From NCBI RefSeq assembly GCF_902859945.1, contig NZ_CADIKL010000028.1, positions 39,531 through 103,530 of the forward strand: a stretch of DNA of 64,000 nucleotides, read 5' to 3'. Shown in pieces: positions 36,410-45,617 of this stretch (its first letter is position 1; each line of letters begins with the position of its first letter). A program made the translations under genes and the position numbers. The DNA is from Paraburkholderia caffeinitolerans. GTDB lineage: Bacteria; Pseudomonadota; Gammaproteobacteria; Burkholderiales; Burkholderiaceae. The notes under the pieces are model-generated. The model searched no databases. It was given only the letters and a program-made list of their open reading frames with translations, and was not told the origin of the DNA.

Positions 36410-37176
36410 CCGCTAACGCCACCAACACCGCCGCTGCATCCGCGAAGCCCGTCATCACGCTCGCGGGCGTGAGCAAATCGTTCGGCGCCACCAAGGTGCT
36501 CACGGAAATCAATCTCGACGTGCGCTCGGGCGAAGTGCTCGTGCTGATCGGCGCCTCGGGCTCGGGCAAGAGCACCGTGCTGCGCATCATGGCCGGCCTG
36601 GAGACGACCGATTCCGGCGAAGTCTGGGTCAACGAGGTGCCGCTGCACGATGCGCGGCGCGCCAAGGAGATTCGCGGGCACGTGGGCATGGTGTTCCAGC
36701 AGTTCAATCTGTTTCCTCACAAGACCGCGCTCGGCAACGTGACGCTCGCGCTGATCAAGGCGCTCAAGATGAGCCCCGCCGACGCGCGCAAGCGCGCCAT
36801 GGAGGTACTCGATCGCGTAGGGCTGGCCGAGCGCGCCGACCACTACCCGAGCCAGCTCTCCGGCGGCCAGCAGCAGCGCGTGGCGATCGCCCGGGCGCTC
36901 GCCGTTGAGCCGCGCATCATGTTCTTCGACGAGGCGACTTCGGCGCTGGACCCGGAACTCGTGGGCGAAGTGACCGAGGTGATGCGCGGCCTCGCGCGCG
37001 ACGGCATGACCATGGTCGTGGTGACGCACGAGATGGGCTTCGCGCGCAAGACCGCCGACCGCGTGGTGTTCATGGACAAGGGCGTGATTGCGGAGCAGGG
37101 CGAGCCCGAGAAGATTTTCGTGACGCCGCAGAACGAGCGCACGAAGCAGTTCCTGCATCGCGTGCTCGATCATTGA
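36406..37176 (+). CDS. Amino-acid ABC transporter ATP-binding protein
   Basis: A 256-residue GlnQ/HisP-type ATPase. Walker A is GASGSGKST, the Q-loop FQQFNLFPH, the signature LSGGQQQR, Walker B IMFFDEATSALDPE and the switch His VVTHEMGFA. All catalytic elements are intact. It completes the binding-protein, permease, permease, ATPase operon and is followed after about 97 bases by an IclR gene. Confidence 0.95.
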   Translation: MTANATNTAAASAKPVITLAGVSKSFGATKVLTEINLDVRSGEVLVLIGASGSGKSTVLRIMAGLETTDSGEVWVNEVPLHDARRAKEIRGHVGMVFQQFNLFPHKTALGNVTLALIKALKMSPADARKRAMEVLDRVGLAERADHYPSQLSGGQQQRVAIARALAVEPRIMFFDEATSALDPELVGEVTEVMRGLARDGMTMVVVTHEMGFARKTADRVVFMDKGVIAEQGEPEKIFVTPQNERTKQFLHRVLDH

Positions 37177-37273
37177 AGCGGGCTCGGCTTGACGTCTTGA
37201 TCCGCGTCTCGATCGTGTATGCTCCCGGCCATCTTTTCATCACATGCACCCTGGCGTGCACGGAGTTCAAGTC

Positions 37274-38023
37274 ATGTCGGCACCCGAATCATCGAGGGCC
37301 AGAGGGGTGGATCGCGTCATCGGCATATTCAGGCAGTTGCATCTCGCGCAGCGTCCGCTGACGATGCGCGAGTTGATCGAGGCAACGGGTGCGCCGCGCT
37401 CGAGCGTCTATGAACTGGTCACGATACTCGCCGAGGCGCACTGCCTTGAAATCGCCGAAGACGGGGCCGTGTTTTTCGGCCGCGAGATGCATTACTACGG
37501 CTCGGACTATGCGCAGCACAACGACCTGATCAGCCGCTCGCATCAGGCCATTCTCGCGCTAGTGAGAAAACACGACGAAACCGCGCAACTGTGCACGCTC
37601 GAAGGCAACAAATATACGGTGGTGCTTTCGGAGAACAGTTCGCGCCCGTTCAACATCAGTTCGGAAATCGGCGTCAAGGTGCCGATTCCGTGGACCGCGA
37701 CAGGGCGTCTGTTGCTCGGCCACTTGAGCGTCGATGAAATTCGCGCCCTCATTCCGGAAGAGGATTTCGTGCTCGACAACGGCAAGCGCGTCGACTTCGC
37801 GGACTTTCTGCGCGACATCGAGCGCGCGGCCGCACAAGGCTACTGCTGCACCGAAGGCCTTTCCCATACGTTCCGGTACTGCATGGCCGCGCCCATACTC
37901 GACCGGTCCGGCGCCACGACGGCGGCGCTGTGCTTCATGACGAGCCGGGACACCGATCCCGCCAAGCGCGAAGTGATGCTGGAGGATCTGATTCGCTCCG
38001 CGCAGGCGCTGTCGAAGTTTTGA
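37274..38023 (+). CDS. IclR-family transcriptional regulator
   Basis: A 249-residue regulator with the start at 37274 (MSAPESSRARG) after GGAG; an ATG at 37244 would add ten residues. The N-terminal winged HTH is LTMRELIEATGAPRSSVYELVTIL. The C-terminal IclR effector domain includes WTATGRLLLGHLS and GLSHTFRYCMAAPILD. It lies just after the amino-acid ABC operon and is its likely regulator. Effector unknown. Confidence 0.9.
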   Translation: MSAPESSRARGVDRVIGIFRQLHLAQRPLTMRELIEATGAPRSSVYELVTILAEAHCLEIAEDGAVFFGREMHYYGSDYAQHNDLISRSHQAILALVRKHDETAQLCTLEGNKYTVVLSENSSRPFNISSEIGVKVPIPWTATGRLLLGHLSVDEIRALIPEEDFVLDNGKRVDFADFLRDIERAAAQGYCCTEGLSHTFRYCMAAPILDRSGATTAALCFMTSRDTDPAKREVMLEDLIRSAQALSKF

Positions 38024-38037
38024 GGCCGGGGCGGGGC

Positions 38038-39120
38038 TTACGCGACGGTGCGCATTTCGGCCGTCTCGGCGAATACGGTCTGGCCGTTTCCCTGCGACTT
38101 CGCACGATACATGGCGCTATCGGCCGCTCGCATCAGCGTGCGGGCGGTGAGTGGCGTGAGCGGCGATGTGCCGTCCGTGTGCGCCAGCAGGCACACGCCA
38201 ATGCTGCCGGAAACGGCCACGGGATGCCCGGCGACGGTGTGAAGGGCGCTCAGGATCGCGTGAATGCGCGTGGCAATGCTCAATGCATTGGCCCTGCTGG
38301 GGATCTGGTGGGCCAGCACCACGAATTCGTCGCCGCCGAGGCGGGCGAGCGTGTCGCCGCGACGCACGCAACCGGCCAGCGCGGCAGCAAAGCTGCGCAG
38401 CAGTTCGTCGCCAACCGCATGGCCGTGGGCATCGTTGACTTCCTTGAAGCCGTCGAGGTCGATGAGCAGCAGCGCGGCCTGGCTTGTTTCGGGGCTGCGC
38501 ATGGCGAGCGTCCGGCCAATCGCCTGCTCGAGCTGCACGCGATTGCTCAACCCCGTGAGCGGGTCGGTCGCGGCCTGCTTTTCGAGCCGGCGCACCAGCA
38601 CCGCCAGATAGATCGAAGTAGCGGCCAGGCTGAGCGCGACGCCGAGGCCGGCCATGAAATTCGCGTGCCACCACGGTTGCCAATGCATCAAGCCCGCGAT
38701 GCCGGTCAGCGCCACCGCGCACGAGAGCCCGAGCATGCGCTGGCCATAACGGCAGCCCGCGCCGACCAGAAACCAGAACACGACCCAGAGCAGCGGGAGC
38801 GTGGCCTGGCCGCCCACCGCGAGCAGCGCGATCAGGAGCGCCTGATCGGCGATCGTGGTGAGGGTCAATCTGAGGCGCGAGCGCTCGGGCGCAACCGTTG
38901 CGGCAAGGTACGTGACGCCGCCGTAGGCCACGTAAAGCGCGACCAGCGCCGTCGTTTCATAGATGTTTTTCGTGCGATAAACCGAGGCGGCGGCCAGATA
39001 GATCAAAAAAACCAGGCCGCCCAGCGACACGCGCAGGACGGCCTGCTCCTTTTCGGGGTTCTTCTGGAATGCGCCCAGAAAACCCTGCCCGGGCCAAGAA
39101 TGAGAATACGCCTCGCCCAT
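38038..39120 (-). CDS. Membrane diguanylate cyclase (GGDEF domain)
   Basis: A 360-residue protein; the start at 39120 (MGEAYSHSW) is chosen because the longer frame would run into the next gene. About six hydrophobic helices occupy residues 25-190 (MASE-like sensor), followed by a GGDEF domain. The active site is LARLGGDEFVVLA, and an inhibitory RRGD site precedes it at the correct five-residue distance. It makes c-di-GMP under product feedback. The signal sensed is unknown. There is no EAL domain. Confidence 0.88.
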   Translation of the reverse strand: MGEAYSHSWPGQGFLGAFQKNPEKEQAVLRVSLGGLVFLIYLAAASVYRTKNIYETTALVALYVAYGGVTYLAATVAPERSRLRLTLTTIADQALLIALLAVGGQATLPLLWVVFWFLVGAGCRYGQRMLGLSCAVALTGIAGLMHWQPWWHANFMAGLGVALSLAATSIYLAVLVRRLEKQAATDPLTGLSNRVQLEQAIGRTLAMRSPETSQAALLLIDLDGFKEVNDAHGHAVGDELLRSFAAALAGCVRRGDTLARLGGDEFVVLAHQIPSRANALSIATRIHAILSALHTVAGHPVAVSGSIGVCLLAHTDGTSPLTPLTARTLMRAADSAMYRAKSQGNGQTVFAETAEMRTVA

Positions 39121-39248
39121 GCCAACTACCCCCGCTCGAATCCTGGTTTTATCGTCCGGCAGTTTACATGGCTTGTTGGCATTGCAACCGATTCTGTTTG
39201 GCTTGATTGCGAGTACTGTAAAAACTACCGCATGAGCCGCGTAATCGG

Positions 39249-40619
39249 TCAAGCGTGCCGGGGCGCATGCCCGCTATCGCCCAGTGACCGTGCATCGTCG
39301 TATTCACGCGAAATGTCCTTGTTGGTGTAATCGCCCATGCGCCACGCGGCCACGAGGCTCACCACGCCGCACACGAAAATATAAGCGGCGATTGCATAGC
39401 CCGTGTGGTAATACGCGAAGAGTGCGGTGGCAATCAACGGCGCGGGGCCGCCCGCGATCACCGAAGCCAGTTGATACCCGAGCGACGCGCCACTGTAGCG
39501 CAGCCGCCCCGTAAACGATTCGGCGATCAACGCGGCTTGTGGCCCGTAAAGCATCGAATGGGGCACTAGCGAAAGCACAATGGCCGCGAAAATCAGCGCC
39601 GGATTGCGGGTGTCGATCATCGCGAAGAAAATGAACCCGAATACACCTGCACATGCAGCGCCAATCATATACATGCGCTTGCGCCCAATCAGATCGGAGA
39701 CGTGCCCAAAGAGCGGAATGGTGAAGAATTCCAGCACCGCGGCGGCCAGCACGGCCGTGAGCATCAGGTCGCGCGAGGCGCCGAGCGTCTTCACGCCATA
39801 GGCGAAAACAAAGGCCGTGAAGATATAGAACGGCGCCTGTTCGACCATGCGTGCGCATGCGGAAAGGAGAATGTCTTTCGGCTGGCGGTGGATGACCTCC
39901 ATCGTCGGCGCTTTCTCGATCTTGTGTTCGGCGAGGAGCTTCGCGAAGATCGGCGTTTCAAGGATGCTCAGCCGGATATAGAGCCCGATTGCAACCAGAA
40001 TGATGCTCAGGAAGAACGGCACGCGCCATCCCCAGGTGATGAAACTGCTGCCGGAAATCTGGCTGACGGCCAGCACCACCAGGTTCGAGACGAACAACCC
40101 GGCTGGCACGCCGAACTGCGGCCACGAAGCGACGAAGCCGCGGTGCTTGTTGGTGCGCGCCCATTCCATCGACATCAGCACCGAGCCACCCCATTCGCCG
40201 CCCACGCCGACACCCTGAATGAAGCGCAGCACGGTGAGAATCACGGCGCCCCAGATGCCGATCGACGCATAAGTCGGAACAAAGCCCACGGCGAAGGTGG
40301 CGAGCCCCATCAGCAGCAGCGTGACGATGAGTGTGGCCTTGCGGCCGACGCGATCGCCGTAGTGGCCGAATATGGCCGCGCCCACCGGCCGCGCGATGAA
40401 CCCCACGGCGTAGATCAGAAACGCCTGCAGCGTGCCGACGAGCGGGTCCGATTCAGGAAAATAGAGCTTCGCGAAGACGAGGCCCGTGACAATGCTGTAG
40501 AGGAAGAAGTCGTACCATTCGATCGTTGTGCCGATCGTGCTGGCGATTACGGCACGGCGCAACTGGCGATGCGCTTCCTGTTCGGTCAGGAGCGGTACTC
40601 CCGGTTTTTCGTCACTCAT
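39249..40619 (-). CDS. MFS transporter, metabolite:H+ symporter (MHS) family
   Basis: A 456-residue transporter. The MHS signature is ASTIGTTIEWYDFFLY, with GDRVGRKATLIV after helix 2 and QGVGVGGEWGGSVLM. Close relatives import shikimate or other organic acids. A dyad ATCAC-GTT-GTGAT lies about 134 bases before the start. The gene stands alone between a diguanylate cyclase and the HTH-array gene. Confidence 0.9.
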   Translation of the reverse strand: MSDEKPGVPLLTEQEAHRQLRRAVIASTIGTTIEWYDFFLYSIVTGLVFAKLYFPESDPLVGTLQAFLIYAVGFIARPVGAAIFGHYGDRVGRKATLIVTLLLMGLATFAVGFVPTYASIGIWGAVILTVLRFIQGVGVGGEWGGSVLMSMEWARTNKHRGFVASWPQFGVPAGLFVSNLVVLAVSQISGSSFITWGWRVPFFLSIILVAIGLYIRLSILETPIFAKLLAEHKIEKAPTMEVIHRQPKDILLSACARMVEQAPFYIFTAFVFAYGVKTLGASRDLMLTAVLAAAVLEFFTIPLFGHVSDLIGRKRMYMIGAACAGVFGFIFFAMIDTRNPALIFAAIVLSLVPHSMLYGPQAALIAESFTGRLRYSGASLGYQLASVIAGGPAPLIATALFAYYHTGYAIAAYIFVCGVVSLVAAWRMGDYTNKDISREYDDARSLGDSGHAPRHA

Positions 40620-40752
40620 TTCGCACCCCCAAGGAATAAGGGTGATAGGGTCTGGTGACTCAGGGTGCGCGCGATGGCCTCATCGGCACCCATGTACGCG
40701 ACGCGTGACAGGCTACGTGCTCCGGGCCGCCAGGGTGGTTCCACAATAATAT

Positions 40753-40765
40753 ATCACGTTGTGAT
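40753..40765. promoter_or_regulatory. Dyad ATCAC-GTT-GTGAT upstream of the MHS gene
   Basis: Perfect five-base arms within an A/T-rich stretch (ATAATATATCAC...GTGATGTATT) about 134 bases before the minus-strand MHS start at 40619. It resembles a GntR-type operator, and the A/T-rich flank may contain the promoter. No GntR gene is next to it. Nothing else is seen between 40620 and 40874. Confidence 0.4.
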
Positions 40766-40874
40766 GTATTGCGGATTCGATTAAGAGCAGCAAGAAGCGC
40801 TCCCGGAGTGTGCGATTGGAGTGGTATTCCGGGTAATTCCTCATTCGATGCAGACGATGTTTGGGCGCTGCCGC

Positions 40875-42449
40875 TTACGCAACAAGCAGACGTGACTGGG
40901 CGGAAGGGATGCCAAGACCACGACGCATGTTATTAACGGATTTGATACAGACGCCGACGCGCTTGGCAACGCTCGCATCGGACATGGTACCGAGCAGCGC
41001 GATTTCATCGTCGGTCCATTCGTGGTGCGCGCGGGCGATGCCGAGTTCGGTGCGCTTCTTGTGGATGGCGGTGTTAGACAGGCCCAGACGCTTCGCGACG
41101 CCTGCGTCGGGCATGGTGCCGAGCAACGCGATTTGCGCATCGGTCCAGATGTGCCGCGTCCGCGTGGACGCAATGCCGAGCGAGCGCCGCTTGCGGATAA
41201 CAACATTCGGCTTGATGTCGAGGCGCAGCGCCACCTCGGCATCGGGCATGGTGCCGAGCAGCGCGATATCCTCGCTGCGCCAACGGTCCGATGCCTTGGC
41301 TGGAGCGATGCGCAGGCTGCGCCGCTTCAAACGGACGGTATAGGCGCTCAGGCCGATTCGTGCGGCGACTGCCTTGTCGGGCATTGCGCCGAGCAAGGCG
41401 AGCTGTTCTGGCGTCCATCGATGGCAACCCGCATTGCCCTGCTGACGCGCCGAGGGAATGCCCAGCGCAAGGCGCTTCAGATTGACCGCTCGGATCGAGT
41501 GGCCCGAGCGCGCCGCGACTTCGGCGTCGGAGATCACACCGAGCAGGCAGAGTTGATCAGGAGTCCATGAAAGGGCCGTGCGCCCGACAGGGGGAATGCC
41601 CAGGGCATTGCGTTGCTTCTGAACCGCTACGGGGGAGAGGCCGCCAATTCGCTTCGCAACGCGCGCATCGGTCATGGTGCCAAGCAGCGCAATCTCCTTC
41701 GAGGTCCAGGGATGACTCTTGACCGGCTCCCGCGTGCTGGGTCCGTATCGTTTGCCATGCCTGCCGGTGAGCACGCGATCGGCGGAACTAGACGGATCCG
41801 CAAGCTGTGCAACGAATTGGCCGAAGCGATTGTCGGGTTTCGCTTCTTTGGTCTGCCTGGCGACGCGTTGCTGCTGCCATGAAGGAATGCCGCGCTTCTT
41901 TCGCGCATTGAAAACGGTGACGAGGCAGACCTCAAGGCGCTTTGCGGCTTTGGCGTCAGGCATCGTGCCAAGCAGGGCGATCTCTTCCGGGGTCCACTCG
42001 GGGCGGTGTCGCGTTTCACCGCGCGCTGAGGGAATGCAGAGTTCCCGCCGCTTGGCGCTGACCATCGACGGCGGTACACCGATACACTTCGCGATTTCCC
42101 GGTCGACGCGCTTGCCGAGCATGGCGAGTTCCATTGCGCTCCATTCATGCGGGGAAGGCTTGCGCACCGATGGAATGGCAAGGGCGAGGCGCTTGCGGTT
42201 GACGGTTGCCGCATTCGTGCCGATGCGCCGCGCGACCTCCACGTCTGTAAGCGTTCCTAGAAGCGCGATTTCTTGCTGTGTCCAGCGGCGGGGCGGACGT
42301 TTTTCACGATTGCCAATGCCGACAGAGCTGTTGTGGCGCGGGTCCGCTGCGGATCGCGGAGTGCTCGCGCGTTGTGCCGGCTTGTCGCGTTGGGTGAGGG
42401 ATGAGGCGTGGTCGATCTGCGCGATGGTGTGCTCGAAGCGGTTTGTCAT
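40875..42449 (-). CDS. Nine-module Myb/GcrA-like helix-turn-helix array protein (unknown function)
   Basis: A 524-residue basic protein made of nine modules of 43-50 residues and almost nothing else. Module-start Trp residues are at 56, 103, 152, 248, 295, 345, 390, 435 and 478; a linker of about 50 residues splits modules 3 and 4. Each module has Trp-Thr-x2-(E/Q)-(I/L)-(A/C)-(L/M)-LG, then (P/S/T)D-x-(E/A)-(V/A)-A-x-R-(I/L), a variable segment, and K-(R/K)-x2-L-x-I. The hypothetical recognition helix varies from module to module while the frame stays constant. Single modules resemble GcrA or Myb/SANT DNA-binding units. The start at 42449 (MTNRFEH) follows CCGGAGCGGTCC; an ATG at 42548 is also possible. 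No enzymatic domain is seen. DNA binding is inferred from the fold pattern. Confidence 0.85.
   Translation of the reverse strand: MTNRFEHTIAQIDHASSLTQRDKPAQRASTPRSAADPRHNSSVGIGNREKRPPRRWTQQEIALLGTLTDVEVARRIGTNAATVNRKRLALAIPSVRKPSPHEWSAMELAMLGKRVDREIAKCIGVPPSMVSAKRRELCIPSARGETRHRPEWTPEEIALLGTMPDAKAAKRLEVCLVTVFNARKKRGIPSWQQQRVARQTKEAKPDNRFGQFVAQLADPSSSADRVLTGRHGKRYGPSTREPVKSHPWTSKEIALLGTMTDARVAKRIGGLSPVAVQKQRNALGIPPVGRTALSWTPDQLCLLGVISDAEVAARSGHSIRAVNLKRLALGIPSARQQGNAGCHRWTPEQLALLGAMPDKAVAARIGLSAYTVRLKRRSLRIAPAKASDRWRSEDIALLGTMPDAEVALRLDIKPNVVIRKRRSLGIASTRTRHIWTDAQIALLGTMPDAGVAKRLGLSNTAIHKKRTELGIARAHHEWTDDEIALLGTMSDASVAKRVGVCIKSVNNMRRGLGIPSAQSRLLVA
40890..42287 (-). repeat. Nine tandem coding repeats (HTH modules, 3 + 6)
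   Basis: Nine degenerate repeats of about 129-150 bases inside the HTH-array gene, with the phrase ALLGTMPDA or a variant in most of them. Two groups (three and six units) are split by about 150 bases of non-repeat linker. The copies are diverged, so the array is not a very recent expansion. Confidence 0.85.
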
Positions 42450-42687
42450 TGGACCGCTCCGGAATAGCCGGTTACTGCGTCTTTCATCTGCTGGCACCTC
42501 TGTAGGGATAGGCGTTGCGAACACGGGCTCCACCGCTCGCCGCCGCAATCGTCTATCCTGAAAGAGTTGCTTTTTGCTTAAAACACGAAAATTCTTAAAA
42601 TCGGTTAAATCGACGATGCAAAGCGCATCGAGTGTCAGGATATGTGGATCTCTTTGACCTTCGATAAAAACTGAACAGGATGGCGAA

Positions 42688-44565
42688 TCAACCCTCGTCC
42701 CCGACTTTGAACACCGCCACCAGCCGGTCGAGCTCCGCTGCCTGCTGTTTCAAGCTCTCCGCCGCCGCCGCGCTTTCTTCCACCAGCGCCGCGTTCTGCT
42801 GCGTCACCTGATCGAGCAATTGCACCGCGTCGCCGATCTGCCCGATGCCCGCGCTCTGCTCGAGGCTGGCCGAGGTGATCTCGCTCATCATGGTGCTCAC
42901 GCTCCGCACTTGCGAGACCACGTCGCCCATGACCTTGCCGGCGTCGGCAACGAGGCGCGAACCGGTGTTCACGGTCCCGGCGCTATGTTCGATCAGCGCC
43001 TTGATTTCCTTGGCGGCCTGCGCGCTGCGCTGGGCGAGATTGCGCACCTCGGAAGCCACCACGGCGAAGCCACGGCCCTGTTCGCCGGCGCGCGCGGCTT
43101 CCACCGCCGCGTTGAGCGCGAGAATGTTGGTTTGGAACGCGATGCTGTCGATCACCACGATGATCTCGGAGATCTTGCGCGACGCGTCGCTGATCTGCTC
43201 CATCGTGCTCACCACCTGGCCGACCACTTCGCCGCCCTCTGCAGCCGCCGAAGAGGCGCGGCTGGCCATTTGCGCGGCGGTGTGCGCGGTGTCCGAGTTG
43301 TTCTTCACGGCGGCGGTGATCTCCTCCATCGACGCGGCCGTGCGTTCGAGATTGCTGGCCTGCTCCTCGGTGCGCTGGCTCAGGTCCGCGTTGCCCGTGG
43401 CGATCTGCGTGGAGCCGATCGCGATCGAAGTCGACGAGGCCCGAACGCGGCGCACGAGTGTGTTCATTGACGCGACGAAGCGGTTGAAGGCATCGGCGAG
43501 CTGGCCGATTTCGTCGCTGCTTTCGACCTTCATCTGGCGGGTGAGGTCGCCCTGGCCGCTGGCGATTTCCGCGAGCAGCGTGGCGGCCCGGCGCACCGGA
43601 GCGGCGATGGCGCGGCCCACCAGCAGGATCACTGCAAGTGCGCCGGTGAGGCCCACGACGGCGGCGATGATGGTCGCCATGCGGATCGCGCGCTCGAACG
43701 GCCCGAGCATTTCCGCTTGCGGCACCTCGACCACCACGTAGGCATTGAGCTGCGGAACGAACGAGGTGGCGATGTAGCGCGTGCCGCCCGGCGCCGGGTA
43801 GGTCATGTAGCTGTAGCGCTTGCCGGCCAGCAGCGTGGCGGCGGCGTTCGCGGGCATGCCGGGCAGGTCCTTGAGGAAGTGCTTGCCGTCGACCAGCGCG
43901 GTGTCGCGATGGATCATGATCGCGCCGTCGGGATGCACGAGATAGGCAAATCCGGTCTCGCCGATCTTGTAGTTCGCGACGCCGGCGGCCAGCGCATCGA
44001 CGGAAAGCCCCATTGCCGCGACGCCGGTCGGGCCGGTCGTGCCGTTGGCGCCTTCCACGCGCGCATTAATGAACATCATGTAGCCGCCCAGGCTCACGTC
44101 GCGATCCATGCTCACTTCGTAGGGCTTGCCCGTGGCGAGGAAGCCCTGGAGCCACTGATCGTGCTCGCCGAGCTTGCGTTGCAGGCCGGCTTCGGTGAAA
44201 TAGTTGCCGCTCTTCGTGGACGCCCACTGCACGCTCACGGCCTTCTGCTCGGTTTTCACGTTCTGCGCGAGGCGCATCCACGTGGCGGTTGCGGCCTCGG
44301 GTTCGCCATCGGCTTCCCATTGCTGGAGAAACGGATCGGTTGCCATGGCCCGCGCGGCGGTGATCGGCCCCGCGAGCTGGCGCTCGATATCGGCGCGAAT
44401 GCCCTTCACAGCGGTGGGCAACTCGTCCTGCACGACGCGCTCGCGCACGGTGTCGCCAATCAGCCAGATGCTCAGCCCGCTTGAAATGCCGATGAAGATC
44501 AGCAAGCAGGTGGTCATGCTCAGAACCAGCTTGTTCTGAATGGAAAGCTTTCGCCAGATGGACAT
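42688..44565 (-). CDS. Methyl-accepting chemotaxis protein
   Basis: A 625-residue chemoreceptor. TM1 is near residues 10-32, followed by a periplasmic Cache-type ligand domain (WASTKSGNYFTEAGLQ, GFAYLVHPDGAIMIHRD), TM2 near residue 300, a HAMP domain and the signalling hairpin. The tip EAARAGEQGRGFAVVASEVRNLAQRS is diagnostic. There is no C-terminal CheR-binding pentapeptide. The Cache domain suggests a small organic acid or amino-acid ligand. No che genes are near, so it is an orphan receptor. Confidence 0.93.
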   Translation of the reverse strand: MSIWRKLSIQNKLVLSMTTCLLIFIGISSGLSIWLIGDTVRERVVQDELPTAVKGIRADIERQLAGPITAARAMATDPFLQQWEADGEPEAATATWMRLAQNVKTEQKAVSVQWASTKSGNYFTEAGLQRKLGEHDQWLQGFLATGKPYEVSMDRDVSLGGYMMFINARVEGANGTTGPTGVAAMGLSVDALAAGVANYKIGETGFAYLVHPDGAIMIHRDTALVDGKHFLKDLPGMPANAAATLLAGKRYSYMTYPAPGGTRYIATSFVPQLNAYVVVEVPQAEMLGPFERAIRMATIIAAVVGLTGALAVILLVGRAIAAPVRRAATLLAEIASGQGDLTRQMKVESSDEIGQLADAFNRFVASMNTLVRRVRASSTSIAIGSTQIATGNADLSQRTEEQASNLERTAASMEEITAAVKNNSDTAHTAAQMASRASSAAAEGGEVVGQVVSTMEQISDASRKISEIIVVIDSIAFQTNILALNAAVEAARAGEQGRGFAVVASEVRNLAQRSAQAAKEIKALIEHSAGTVNTGSRLVADAGKVMGDVVSQVRSVSTMMSEITSASLEQSAGIGQIGDAVQLLDQVTQQNAALVEESAAAAESLKQQAAELDRLVAVFKVGDEG

Positions 44566-44670
44566 TGAAGGTTCCCGACAACGTTAAACGTGGTTTCGTA
44601 AAACGTTATCGGTCGCTGGCGCGAGAACTTGAGTGGGCGACTGATATAGACGGTATGCGGCGCATGCACC

Positions 44671-45381
44671 CTAAAGAAGCGCGAATTCGATCCTGTCGCG
44701 CCCCGCGCGCTTCGCCTCGTAGAGCATCTTGTCCGCGTGGTGATACATGTCACACGGGCTTGCCGGGGCTTCGTAGCCGGCCGCTGCGCCGCCGTCGCGC
44801 CATGCCACGCCGAAGCTGATCGTGAGCGCGCGGCCCGTGATCTCGCGCTGCGGCAGCAACAGCGCCTTCACCGCGCGCTGCATGCGCTGCACGATGCGCA
44901 GCGTCTCGTGCATGGAATCCACGAACAGCAGCACGCAGAATTCGTCGCCGCCGAGCCGGAACAGGTAGTCGTCCCCGGCACGCAGGCAGCGCATGACGGC
45001 TCGCGCCACGGCGCTTAGCACCTGGTCGCCGGCGCCGTGACCGTAGGTGTCGTTGAAAAGCTTGAAGTTGTCGACGTCGAACACGCACAGCGCTGTGGCA
45101 TGCGTGTGCTCGCGCAGGCGCGCGTCGTTCGCGAGCATCGACTCGAGATGGCGGCGGTTATACGCGCCCGTGAGCGAGTCGGTGATCGACAATTGCTCGA
45201 GCGCCGAATTTTCGGCCTCCAGCTCGCGAATGCGCCGGGTCAGGCGCAGCCGCTCGTCGCGCGTGAGCAGGCGCGACGGCTCGCCCATTGCGCGGGCCTT
45301 GCGGCTGCGCATCGGCGGGGAGTGCGATCTGGCGCGTGCGACGTAGCCCGCGCGCCTGAGCAGGGCGTTCTGGTTGGACAT
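44671..45381 (-). CDS. Cytosolic diguanylate cyclase (GGDEF domain)
   Basis: A 236-residue protein. The start at 45381 (MSNQNALL) is preferred to one 18 codons upstream. A short basic coiled-coil segment (RDERLRLTRRIRELEAENSALEQL) leads into the GGDEF domain, with LFRLGGDEFCVLLF intact. An Arg-x2-Asp (RAGD) precedes it by six rather than five residues, so product inhibition through the I-site may be lost. No input domain is seen. The MCP gene lies downstream in the same direction. Confidence 0.88.
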   Translation of the reverse strand: MSNQNALLRRAGYVARARSHSPPMRSRKARAMGEPSRLLTRDERLRLTRRIRELEAENSALEQLSITDSLTGAYNRRHLESMLANDARLREHTHATALCVFDVDNFKLFNDTYGHGAGDQVLSAVARAVMRCLRAGDDYLFRLGGDEFCVLLFVDSMHETLRIVQRMQRAVKALLLPQREITGRALTISFGVAWRDGGAAAGYEAPASPCDMYHHADKMLYEAKRAGRDRIEFALL

Positions 45382-45617
45382 GTGGTCTCGGCATGTGGTT
45401 GGAGCCGGTTTCGGCCATCCTGCCGGGCCCGTCACAACAGCGAGGCTCTGGCGGACGATCCGTGTTTTATCTCATTATCTGTCAGCTATTCGTTGGTTAC
45501 TGTCAGACATTGTTAATTCGGCGTTGACGATCGATGGGGGTAGAAAATGCACGCCCGTGGCGGTCAGCGGGCATACTGCGACATCTGACCGGACACATCA
45601 TCGACACCTGAACGAGC

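Noticed and set aside
38038..39252. A longer start for the diguanylate cyclase at 39252.
   Set aside because: It would overlap the upstream MHS gene's end and add a 44-residue segment unlike the family; the ATG at 39120 is better.
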